Shown here: positions 47,301 through 55,379 of the stretch, piece after piece
Numbering within the stretch: position 1 is the stretch's first letter
Layout: each line of letters starts with the position of its first letter
Assembly (NCBI RefSeq): GCF_023618015.1
Contig: NZ_JAJKBJ010000010.1
Location: forward strand, 62,001-126,000
Direction of reading: 5' to 3'
Length of the DNA: 64,000 nucleotides
DNA from: Legionella maioricensis
GTDB taxonomy: Bacteria > Pseudomonadota > Gammaproteobacteria > Legionellales > Legionellaceae
The notes under the pieces: model-generated
Seen by the model: the letters and a program-made list of their open reading frames with translations, nothing else
The model's database searches: none
What the model was told of the DNA's origin: nothing
Made by a program: the position numbers and the translations under genes

Positions 47301-48945
47301 TGGCACGATGCTTTGGTGCAACCAAGCTACCCTCGCTGACTTTATTTTTCAGTAACACATTGGCCTGTTTGAATTCCTCTTTGTCAAACAAGCGAAAGGC
47401 AACAACTGTTTTGTATTCAAGTCCTTTGATTTGTTCGGGTGTAAATACCAGCGGGGTTTGAAATAGTTTAATCGCTTCATCTTTAAACTCTTCATACGTC
47501 ACCACCACAAGTTCTTTGTGACGTAATTTTTGCAGTTCTGCCGCTGAAGAATTATTAAGCCATTCAACAAAACCTTTTTCATCTTGTAAACTAGGCGCAG
47601 AAACAATAGTTTTAAATTCTTTTTTATCAGCGATACCTCCAGTCAGAGTATTTTTAACTTCAATAATCCTGTTCGCCAATTCCACAATAACAGGATGACA
47701 ACGATACGTTGCATTTAATGCGAAATGTGCTGCTTTAGAATAACCTTCGCTCAAGATTTGCAATAAATAATCACGTTTTGATTGCTCATCTTCCAGACTT
47801 TGATGCGTATCCATGCATGCGGCCACTTGATACCCTTCGGTTAAGTCACGTAGATTCTTTAACTGACGATGTGATAAATCCTGCGCCTCATCTACTACCA
47901 CGAAAGAAAATTTGGGTTTACTTTTTATTGAATAAAATGCCGGATGGATGCATTGGGTTTCTTCCAAATGAGCTAAATAAGCCTGAGCCATTTCCCAAAG
48001 CCATTGTCTCTTTTCCCGATCAGAAATTAAGGATTGTCGTTCCCCCAGGTTGAAATACTCCTCAGCTTTATAAGCAGTGAGAATCCGTAACTCTCGATAG
48101 ATTAAAGACGTCTGTTTACCAAAGCTATCCAAGTCAAAAGAAGTGCTTTTTCGGTGTTTTAGTCTGGCTTTGTAGTTTTCAAACCACACTTGAAAATGCT
48201 GATCACCAACGATTTTTTGTGTTGTGATATCAGGTATGCAGTCATTTAAAAGTTCAGTATAGGTACGAAATTGTACGGTCTTGGGGCGTAAATTTTGTGC
48301 TACAGGTAATTCATTCCATCCCGCTTCCAGCATCTTTTTTAAAGGTTCAGACTGGGTGATATACAGTATGGGACCACCTTCATACGCTTTTTGATTAACT
48401 GCTTGTTCTAAAAGAGACAACGCAACACAGGATTTACCTGAACCAGGCGGACCACTAATTACAGCGGGCAGTGTGGCTCCTCTTGCTGTTTGTTGTTCCT
48501 CATTGAACTCAATATACATCTGATTGTAATAGGCAAGAGGCACATACTGTAAAGAGGTAGTGTCGGTAAGGTCTTCTCCCGATAAACCGCTTTCTGTCGT
48601 ATCAATAAAATCATTATGCTCTATTTGATTTGCAATTACTGGCGCGTTCTTTTCCAGGTAATTCTTTAATACATTAGCCTTTAAGAAAGGACACTTTTGA
48701 TAATCATGGTTTAAGACTATATCTAATAAAACTAAATAAGATTTTCCCTCTTTCTTGAATGTCGTAAATATCAGGCGATCACTTTTGTTAACGCGTACAC
48801 TGTAAACACAGTGTCCTTTTAATTTTTTTAAATCCAGGTCTGCTGCTTTATAGTTACCCTGTACCAACTTATGAATGATTTCATGATAAGGTGCGAATCG
48901 TGAGGCATCACCTATAATGCCTTGCCAGTAATATACTTTTCCCAT
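44386..48945 (-). CDS. RelE-like / SF1 helicase / repeat fusion protein
   Basis: 1519 residues in three parts. Residues 1-100 resemble a RelE/ParE-family toxin: LDLKKLKGHCVYSVRVNKSD, then LLDIVLNHDYQKC. Residues about 150-590 are a UvrD/Rep-type SF1 helicase: Walker A SGPPGSGKS (164-172), Walker B VVVDEAQD (349-356), motif V near FTPEQIKGLEYKTVVAF and motif VI VFTAFTRAQNHLIIVQ. Residues about 680-1450 hold many repeats of roughly 55-70 residues with consensus near SPLYWLSxxxEGRxxLxxLL and xxNPxLxxxLSLExLxxxL. The C-terminal 60 residues are Ser/Lys-rich. An SF1 helicase fused to a RelE-like domain is known elsewhere; the long repeat tail is unusual. Host-directed or phage-related function is unknown. 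Confidence 0.7.
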   Translation of the reverse strand: MGKVYYWQGIIGDASRFAPYHEIIHKLVQGNYKAADLDLKKLKGHCVYSVRVNKSDRLIFTTFKKEGKSYLVLLDIVLNHDYQKCPFLKANVLKNYLEKNAPVIANQIEHNDFIDTTESGLSGEDLTDTTSLQYVPLAYYNQMYIEFNEEQQTARGATLPAVISGPPGSGKSCVALSLLEQAVNQKAYEGGPILYITQSEPLKKMLEAGWNELPVAQNLRPKTVQFRTYTELLNDCIPDITTQKIVGDQHFQVWFENYKARLKHRKSTSFDLDSFGKQTSLIYRELRILTAYKAEEYFNLGERQSLISDREKRQWLWEMAQAYLAHLEETQCIHPAFYSIKSKPKFSFVVVDEAQDLSHRQLKNLRDLTEGYQVAACMDTHQSLEDEQSKRDYLLQILSEGYSKAAHFALNATYRCHPVIVELANRIIEVKNTLTGGIADKKEFKTIVSAPSLQDEKGFVEWLNNSSAAELQKLRHKELVVVTYEEFKDEAIKLFQTPLVFTPEQIKGLEYKTVVAFRLFDKEEFKQANVLLKNKVSEGSLVAPKHRAKQGHRDISFGPLFNRVFTAFTRAQNHLIIVQDLKQLTHLSNLLQKTAIKQETTVFTDLASDTQIDWLKEADKQRQYGNEEIARKIETEKLQENSKPVKQKVKQPYIIKSNNKKTSNIQLKKEDHPSASTGLKLPQIFSRKTLINLLKDPSIEDFFKLNVKGNSCGFIDFIKKEDNQRLLASVLGQHDELIKVVVEGLQSNFDGRFLSMVLLERDLLKKLLTNIPQLFLHLSPEFLTKTYSFDKEESTPFLTLSKSGEGRSILELLFLRAPHLIKNFSASDLTTPFNQPDNFPLFYLTHDFHFGGEAVLTLMLKQNQKLVTEISASAFMKPRSTELFSNTSPFYWLSVYGISLLNQWIEANPQLITSLSLEELMDSLFSNTWNPAFYWLTINQEALRTFKLILELKPDFISYVPAKRLAEQLTRQNSEGVSPLYSLSTHADGCQLLNYFLKVKPELAKYIFPADLEFANTENRNTYGDSPLYWLSSSVEGRSVLKNLFSLNQNLARFLELEGLIRPLIMTRRQGINLSTINTSALYWLTTKFDGRQLLKALLDINDNLVKGISLQELLRMRTAEAGKEANTTAFYYLTSDLTGHKILNMLVEKNPGFIAGLSLEDLTRSLTEAAGLFAITSPLYWLAYHYNEESNLLDLFLTPEIEKNLTAEILISKSNIDEGPLPNSILGSLSRSQKGLEKITQLFTKYPNLYEDFLTRFLNGFSGKGLPSACGTVPYYSLMLTPEGRLILGDKLRREPSYVKFFPVQDLLIKIGAPLSSFEFTPLQLLCSANFGIQLLVALLEANSNYIRDIPVTAWTDVVTTATLTNAFCLHWLARSEEGVSVLKRLCFENEAMVKQISIEVLLNPVFCNQTKEQTTLLFLLICKASGRQLLTYLRMKNPELRKQLTEDYELLDELDITQMRVPSDNKTLSSTESTSSQPSSAEFKETGLMGKNLRLFKPASEEKEDTSSKPDKITRIS

Positions 48946-49130
48946 TTTCTAACCACTCGAATAAATAAACTAATTCGCTAATGAGGTACAGGTCTTACTG
49001 CTCTTTATTTAGCGACGCTGAATTTCCTTGAAGGTTTGATGAAAATCAATGACGGTTCTAGTCTTAGCGCTCACTTGTCATCAATAACATCCAAGTGACA
49101 CATCTTAAAACAGAGAGAGCAAAAAATGGA

Positions 49131-49146
49131 TGGGTAAAACTACCCA
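49131..49146. other. Short hairpin in gene-free stretch
   Basis: TGGGTA AAAC TACCCA is a perfect 6-bp stem. The stretch 48946-49293 otherwise holds only the promoters of the fusion gene and the second leader peptide. Confidence 0.35.
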
Positions 49147-49293
49147 CGGAAATGTGAAGTTTTCAATGAAGATATTTGATTAACAAAGCCAGGAACTCAT
49201 AGCATTCTCATTAAATAAATGTCAGATTAGGATCAATAGAGATCCATCAAATGAGCTATAAATTAAAATAGCTCTTTTTTATAGGATGAAGTC

Positions 49294-49482
49294 ATGAAAA
49301 AATCTGATAATCCAAAAAAGAATAAAAGAAAATTGAAAAAAGAAAATTTAGAAAAGATATCTGGAGGTCGTTTTACTCGCCCCAGCCCCTCACCCAGATT
49401 TAACTCTGATGATGTTGGGCTTGCAGAGCCTGCTGTTAAGAGAATCTCCGGTAATCCGGATAACAATCACGTCAGTCATTGA
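49294..49482 (+). CDS. Double-glycine leader peptide 2 (bacteriocin-like or signal precursor)
   Basis: 62 residues. The leader [20 protein letters not shown] and KISGG is nearly that of the peptide at 40709 (DNA also closely similar, with one codon missing). The core starts [17 protein letters not shown] and is 37 residues, Pro/Ser-rich. The preceding TTTTTTATAGGATGAAGTC resembles the other copy's upstream sequence, so start and promoter are probably shared. Its last 11 bp overlap pdxJ on the opposite strand. Confidence 0.65.
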   Translation: MKKSDNPKKNKRKLKKENLEKISGGRFTRPSPSPRFNSDDVGLAEPAVKRISGNPDNNHVSH

Positions 49483-50218
49483 CATAAAGTCTCGCTTCTT
49501 GCATTAATTGGCGCATGTGTCTTACTGCCTCCTTAAATCCACAAAATAAGGCTCGGGCAACAATGGCATGTCCTATGTTAAGTTCAAGTAACTCTTTAAT
49601 TGCGGCAATGGGTTTAACATTGTGATAATTCAACCCATGTCCCGCATTAACAATCAGATTTAAACTCGCAGCATAGCTTGCAGCTTGTTTAATTCGCTCT
49701 AACTCACTATTTTGCTTCTCTATACAGGTTGCATCAGCATAACAGCCGGTATGTAGCTCAATTACTGGGGCACCAATTTCTGCAGCAGCTTTAATCTGCT
49801 CCATATCGGGATCAATAAACAAAGACACTTCGCTACCCATTTTTTGCAAACGTCTCACTGCATGCTCTACCGTCTTCTGGTGAGTTAAAATATCCAGTCC
49901 ACCCTCTGTAGTTAATTCTTCACGTTTTTCAGGAACTAAACAGGTATGCTCAGGTAAAATTTCTTCTGCAAAATCCAGCATAGCCTCAGTAACCGCTAAT
50001 TCAAGATTCATTCGTGTTTGCAGCACTTGTTTAATTAAGCGCACATCACGTGCCTGAATATGGCGCAAATCTTCTCGCATATGCAGAGTAATACCATCAG
50101 CACCTGCTTCTTCTGCATCCATTGCGGCCTGAACCGGATCAGGATAACGTGTTCCGCGAGCCTGGCGCACTGTTGCAACATGATCAATATTAACGCCCAA
50201 CAATAATTCTTTATTCAT
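49472..50218 (-). CDS. pdxJ: Pyridoxine 5'-phosphate synthase
   Basis: 248 residues from the ATG at 50218; a longer frame adds 16 hydrophobic residues not in the family. PdxJ condenses 1-deoxyxylulose 5-phosphate with 3-amino-1-hydroxyacetone phosphate to make vitamin B6. Motifs: [37 protein letters not shown] and [10 protein letters not shown]. It follows recO with a 64-bp gap, as in the E. coli era-recO-pdxJ operon. Confidence 0.96.
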   Translation of the reverse strand: MNKELLLGVNIDHVATVRQARGTRYPDPVQAAMDAEEAGADGITLHMREDLRHIQARDVRLIKQVLQTRMNLELAVTEAMLDFAEEILPEHTCLVPEKREELTTEGGLDILTHQKTVEHAVRRLQKMGSEVSLFIDPDMEQIKAAAEIGAPVIELHTGCYADATCIEKQNSELERIKQAASYAASLNLIVNAGHGLNYHNVKPIAAIKELLELNIGHAIVARALFCGFKEAVRHMRQLMQEARLYVND

Positions 50219-50282
50219 TCTGCACCATAAAAATATAAAAAGAAAAGTATAATAGACTTCTTTCACAGGTCAATATTAACGT

Positions 50283-50966
50283 TCATCCATATAAAGCGCG
50301 TGCTTTAATCTCCCTGCCTCCCAAAAGGTGATCTATGGCTGCTCTCATAATCTGTTTTGCTGATTTTAGTAAAACCTCATCATTCAAATTATCTTCTGCA
50401 AGTGAGAGCAGATGTTCGCCGGGGATACCTTTACTGACGGCTATAAATCCCTCACCCGCAACAAATTGATAGTGGCGCTCCGCATCAATTAACGCACCGG
50501 TTCGAGCCTCCTGAGTCAGAGAAAAAGAATACCCGCACGTTTTGAGCAAAGCCCACTCAAAACGACGTAATAAAGACTCCACCCCTAATCGGTCTGAAAC
50601 TAAGGCTAAACCATTTAGAGTCATTAAATAGGCATTAAATAATGCGTCATCTGGATATACAGGACTCAATGCATAATAGAGAAGTTCATTAATATACAAT
50701 CCTGAAAAAAGAGAATTGCCCTCTAACTGAAGCATGGGAGAAATGCTTTCAATGGTTCGAGTATAATAACGATCATAACGTTCATCAATCTCTACCCATA
50801 AAGGAGTAAACGCCTGCAAAAGAGATTGCTTTTTAGGCGTTCGCCCTCCTTTGCAAAGGCACTGAATCAATCCCGATTCACGAGTAAAAAAACTCACTCT
50901 GGCACTGGTATCTCCGGACCATTGTTTGTGTATCACCCAAGCCTGTAACGACTTAGTCATAGCCAA
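50283..50966 (-). CDS. recO: DNA repair protein RecO
   Basis: 227 residues. RecO helps load RecA on gapped DNA in the RecF pathway. The N-terminal OB-fold (LQAWVIHKQWSGDTSARVSF) and the helical C-terminus (LRRFEWALLKTCGYSFSL) are family-like. It overlaps era by 14 bp. Confidence 0.93.
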   Translation of the reverse strand: MAMTKSLQAWVIHKQWSGDTSARVSFFTRESGLIQCLCKGGRTPKKQSLLQAFTPLWVEIDERYDRYYTRTIESISPMLQLEGNSLFSGLYINELLYYALSPVYPDDALFNAYLMTLNGLALVSDRLGVESLLRRFEWALLKTCGYSFSLTQEARTGALIDAERHYQFVAGEGFIAVSKGIPGEHLLSLAEDNLNDEVLLKSAKQIMRAAIDHLLGGREIKARALYG

Positions 50967-51837
50967 GTTGCTTTAAGATGCGTTCATCATCCGCCCAGCC
51001 TGATTTAACTTTACACCAGCATTGTAAAAAAACTTTCTTTCCTAACATTTTTTCCATATCCAGACGAGCATTCGTCGCCATCTCTTTTAATTTTTGTCCT
51101 TTATCACCAATGACCATGCGTTTGTGGTTGTCTTTCTCTACCAGGATCAACGCGTGAATACGCACAAGATTCCCTTCGTCTTTAAATGATTCAATATCCA
51201 CAGTCACTGAATAAGGTAACTCCTGACCACAAAAGCGGAAAATTTTTTCTCGAAGTAATTCAGCACATAAGAATTTTACAGATCTATCAGTAAATTGATC
51301 ATCGGGGAATAAATGTGGGCCTTCAGGTAAATAATCAATGAGCTTAGCCTGAAGTTCATCCACCTGTACCCCTGTTTTTGCCGACAAGGGAATAATGGCA
51401 GCAAACTCATGCCGTTGACTCATTTGTTCCATCCAAGGTAGTAATTGCGTCTTATCAGTGATTTTATCCACCTTATTGACCACCAAAACACAAGGCACTT
51501 TCGATTGTTTGATTAAACCCAATACATATTCATCTTCTTCTTCCCAATGGGTTCCATCAACCACAAAGGCAACCACATCAACATCACGCAGTACACTAAT
51601 AGCCGTTTTATTCATCATACGATTCATCGCTTTTTTATTGCCTTGATGAATACCTGGGGTATCCACGTAAACAAACTGATGATCTCCCTCCGAACGGATC
51701 CCTAAAATACTGTGTCGCGTTGTTTGTGGTTTTTTAGAAGTGATACTTAATTTTTGCTCTAAAATACGATTGAGCAATGTTGATTTCCCTACGTTTGGTC
51801 TCCCGACCAAAGCAATATATCCACAATAACTAGTCAT
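50953..51837 (-). CDS. era: Ribosome-assembly GTPase Era
   Basis: 294 residues from the ATG at 51837 (E. coli 301). G1 is VGRPNVGKSTLLNRI, G3 YVDTPGIHQG, G4 VNKVDKI. The C-terminal KH domain has MVIGDKGQKLKEMATNARLD. It binds 16S rRNA during 30S maturation. A longer open frame of 31 codons upstream is not Era-like. Confidence 0.97.
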   Translation of the reverse strand: MTSYCGYIALVGRPNVGKSTLLNRILEQKLSITSKKPQTTRHSILGIRSEGDHQFVYVDTPGIHQGNKKAMNRMMNKTAISVLRDVDVVAFVVDGTHWEEEDEYVLGLIKQSKVPCVLVVNKVDKITDKTQLLPWMEQMSQRHEFAAIIPLSAKTGVQVDELQAKLIDYLPEGPHLFPDDQFTDRSVKFLCAELLREKIFRFCGQELPYSVTVDIESFKDEGNLVRIHALILVEKDNHKRMVIGDKGQKLKEMATNARLDMEKMLGKKVFLQCWCKVKSGWADDERILKQLGYD

Positions 51838-52010
51838 TAAAATTGATTCCTGTTTATTTTTAACACATTTTATCAGCCACGCCCTAAAACTTCCAGCCGT
51901 AAATGAATATAACCTGTGTGGAGCAAACATAAAATTTTACTCATTCTTCACTTGCTATTTTCTTGGAAAATCAAGTAATCTGAATGCTATAAAAACAAGG
52001 AATGGTTTTT

Positions 52011-55000
52011 ATGTCAGACTTTCAAACTACCAATGGCCAAACACAGATTCTCATTCCTCTACAAATCAAACCGTATAGTCATAAAGCAATGCCTACGATA
52101 ACAGGAAGTGCTTTCAGTAAAGAGGCAGGTACGGTATTGTATGGATTTTATAACATGGAATACCTCCTTCCAGGAGGGGACAGAATACGATTAATCGCGA
52201 ACCATAATCAAAAAACTGTCCAGCTAATGTTGTTTACCCATGATCCTCAACTATTAAAACTGCTTCCCGGGGAACGCCCTTCATCATTAGTCGCAGATAC
52301 AATCGATAAAATTCAACGTTATCGTATCCGATCGGAGAGTTATAAAAAACCCCTTAGTCCTGCTCAACAAGAGAAACTTCAACTGGCCAACGAATGCATT
52401 AATTCCCTAACTCTTCTCCTAAAAAAAGAACGTCGTTTAAAAAGCCACGATCATATCGGCCATGAAGCATTAAGAAGAAAAGTTATTTCCATTATTGAGC
52501 TCTGTAGGGACGGCAATCGAATGCTGGCAAATAGCCCCATCGTTTCAGAAGGGGCATTGGGTTATTTACTCTACGATGCCCATAAAGCGGCACAACACCA
52601 TCAATTCAATCGTATTCATGCTGTTTCCCGACAGGATCAAATGGATTTTACTAAAATAAAGAGGAAAAAAAACAATAGGCTTCTTTCGACGCCAGTACAT
52701 GCGGATTCGAGCACCGTAGCGACGAAACAATGCGCCGATACAATAACATGTGGAAAGGAGTCTAATCCCTGTTTTGTGTGGGATAGTGAACTCCATATTG
52801 GGCACAACAGTAACGATCTGGACGATGCATTAAGAACAATTTGCCAACATTATAAATTAATTCCCGCACCTAGCTTAAGTGACCTCCCGGCAAATAGATT
52901 CGCAAAACTGGAAGCTTTTTTTCGTCAATTATGGCGCGACGGTCAAGATTGGATGGAATATTTATCAAGCACGGAGAAACCCACTCATAAAACGGACGTA
53001 TCCTATCGTTCTAATGGAGTTTCCATCACCCAAATAACTCCTTATTACAAACTAAAGGGGCTTGCACAAAAAGGCTATGCCAGTTTAAATGAATTAGTCA
53101 TGGGGCTGACAGACAGCAGTAAAGAACCCATACAAGCAAGAACACTCAAAGAAGCAAGAAGAATATTAGGACCATTAGCCAATGATCATTGGGTTGTATT
53201 AGCAAAGCATCAACAAATCATTTTGCGCCTGAATAATAAGCTGGTTCAACTTAATTATTTTATTAAAGATAATCTTTTTTATCCCTTACCGGAAGGTCAG
53301 GACTTATATACGTTGAGTCAAATAAGCAAAAGACACATTTATTTACCTGAACGAGCCAGTTTAAAAATCAAGGGCTTCGCTTCACGTATCCCTATCTTTT
53401 TTAAAAATTTCTTCAAGAGTATTGGACACTATATAGTTCATGACTTACAAGAGGAGTTTTTTAACCAGGTCCATGCAACGCATCCGCAAAACGCTCAGAA
53501 TCAAGACGCCCCTACATCCAGCAGATTGCCTCTCCAAAAGAGGAATTCTGTACATGAGGCACTGGAAAGTAATGGACTTTTAGCTAATGGACAAACTCTT
53601 GAGGGATTTATTAAAGAACACATTAATAACAGTCCATATGTTATCGCCCGCGCCAATCACCCACCCAGTCCCCATGCCTATAACAACCCCTTACATCGTT
53701 CTTTGGGACTTCTTCGCCATATAGTAGGGCTGTTTATAGATACTGGAGAACGTAATCCTATAGTGGGATCTTTAGCTATGGCGGCTTATGTATATGGGGC
53801 AGGAGCCGTTTTAGCTCCCAATGCCCTGGCTGACCTTTTAACAAAACTGCATTTAAAAGGGCTGGTTTCCGGAATCGAACCCACTCAAAAACTGGCTCAT
53901 TGGATGAGTCATGGAACAAGGGCTGAAGCTGTTTCTGCATCAATTACTTATTGGCAAGCAACAGTTGCTGGCGGTAATCTGGATAAATTTTTTATAGATG
54001 CAGTAAGCATTCTTAAAGACGACCTCGCTGAAGTAGCTATTATTGCTGCCCTGGCATTAAGCCTCGGATATGGCATCACCAAAGCAATACCGTCTCTGCA
54101 AAAGGAAATGGGCGATTTTCCCTACACCAACTACGCAGCCTTAGGCGGAAAAGGTGGCGCGGCGGTATACGATACTATTATGCATCCTGGTGACGACTGG
54201 TTACTTGGAACATGTAAATGGTTCTTAAAATGTGTTATTAACACAGCTAAATTAGTCATTGCCCCATTTTTTGAGGGGTACTATTACGGCTATCAAGATG
54301 GCTTTGTCCGTGGCTGGGGAAAAAGTGGCTCCCTGGCAAAACGACTGGCGAAACAATTTTTTACTGCCATCATCGATTTATTGCTAACCATTTTGACTAT
54401 TCCTTTGCTTGAGATCAGTGCCCTTTTAATTCATATCCCCTTTCGCGGCATTACGAATATTATTCGTAAATTACTGGCGACTCTAGGCAATATTAAAACT
54501 ATAGGACAATTATTCCTTAATATTGCTCAAAGACCCTCTCTCAACAATTATATTGCTGATTTTAGAATATCACGCCTATATGGTTTTGCTTCCCCATTAG
54601 GGCATTTTTCCGATCGTTTACTAATCAATATCGGGATTAATATTCTTCGTTTTGTGTTCTTGCCTCCACTCCAACTCATTAAAAACATTCTAATTCTCCC
54701 TCTTTTTGATTTGGGCTCTTTGTCTTTTCGTTTAAGCCTGTCGGTTATCAATCCAATAAGTCGTCTTATTGCCTATGCACTGGGAACAATACTGGTTACT
54801 GCTGGAGGGGCTTGGGATAATTCACTTGGTCTTATATTTTCCTCCAGCGCAACAGGCCTTACCTTAATCTGTAATTGGCTGGACAATAAAATGGGCGAAC
54901 TGAAACAATACCTGTTGTCACTCATCGAAATTGTCCGGGGAGAATTATATCACTGGGCTTTTGTTGAAGAAGATGCTCAGGCACACACCACGTTAAATGA

Positions 55001-55211
55001 GCTGGAATATTATTGTAGCCAACCCAGGCGTTTTGAATTAATCCCTCATGACGAAAGTCATTGCTTATTACATAACCTGTTGGATAAAAGTACCGATTTA
55101 TCTCAAACTGACCTTACCCAGGAGACGCATTACGATAAACTGTTTAAAGCACCCTCTTCCACTGCCAGTGAACCTGCCAATCAAGAGCGTTGTACACTGC
55201 ATGCACCTTAA
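52011..55211 (+). CDS. Large multi-pass membrane protein, Legionella orphan
   Basis: 1066 residues from the ATG at 52011, 9 bases after AAGGA; an ATG at 52002 is too close to that site. The N-terminal 550 residues are soluble and unrecognised. Residues about 590-950 hold several hydrophobic segments (GSLAMAAYVYGAGAVLAPNA, AIIAALALSLGYGITKA, IDLLLTILTIPLLEIS). Long amphipathic membrane-like stretches follow. The tail is acidic/polar. No domain is recognised. Big N-terminal soluble part plus central membrane block is a layout seen in some Legionella effectors, but no signal supports this directly. Confidence 0.55.
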   Translation: MSDFQTTNGQTQILIPLQIKPYSHKAMPTITGSAFSKEAGTVLYGFYNMEYLLPGGDRIRLIANHNQKTVQLMLFTHDPQLLKLLPGERPSSLVADTIDKIQRYRIRSESYKKPLSPAQQEKLQLANECINSLTLLLKKERRLKSHDHIGHEALRRKVISIIELCRDGNRMLANSPIVSEGALGYLLYDAHKAAQHHQFNRIHAVSRQDQMDFTKIKRKKNNRLLSTPVHADSSTVATKQCADTITCGKESNPCFVWDSELHIGHNSNDLDDALRTICQHYKLIPAPSLSDLPANRFAKLEAFFRQLWRDGQDWMEYLSSTEKPTHKTDVSYRSNGVSITQITPYYKLKGLAQKGYASLNELVMGLTDSSKEPIQARTLKEARRILGPLANDHWVVLAKHQQIILRLNNKLVQLNYFIKDNLFYPLPEGQDLYTLSQISKRHIYLPERASLKIKGFASRIPIFFKNFFKSIGHYIVHDLQEEFFNQVHATHPQNAQNQDAPTSSRLPLQKRNSVHEALESNGLLANGQTLEGFIKEHINNSPYVIARANHPPSPHAYNNPLHRSLGLLRHIVGLFIDTGERNPIVGSLAMAAYVYGAGAVLAPNALADLLTKLHLKGLVSGIEPTQKLAHWMSHGTRAEAVSASITYWQATVAGGNLDKFFIDAVSILKDDLAEVAIIAALALSLGYGITKAIPSLQKEMGDFPYTNYAALGGKGGAAVYDTIMHPGDDWLLGTCKWFLKCVINTAKLVIAPFFEGYYYGYQDGFVRGWGKSGSLAKRLAKQFFTAIIDLLLTILTIPLLEISALLIHIPFRGITNIIRKLLATLGNIKTIGQLFLNIAQRPSLNNYIADFRISRLYGFASPLGHFSDRLLINIGINILRFVFLPPLQLIKNILILPLFDLGSLSFRLSLSVINPISRLIAYALGTILVTAGGAWDNSLGLIFSSSATGLTLICNWLDNKMGELKQYLLSLIEIVRGELYHWAFVEEDAQAHTTLNELEYYCSQPRRFELIPHDESHCLLHNLLDKSTDLSQTDLTQETHYDKLFKAPSSTASEPANQERCTLHAP

Positions 55212-55379
55212 ATTATTTTATTTGCAAAAAAAAACGCTTCCCCCTAAGATGCAATAAAAAGATTAAACGGTTATCTCGATTTAGAAGGGAGTTTTAAATA
55301 ATAAAAACCATACCAACTGGTGCTTTATTGATCAAAATTGTGTATAATTAAATTAACTGTGGCAACGAGGAACATACTT

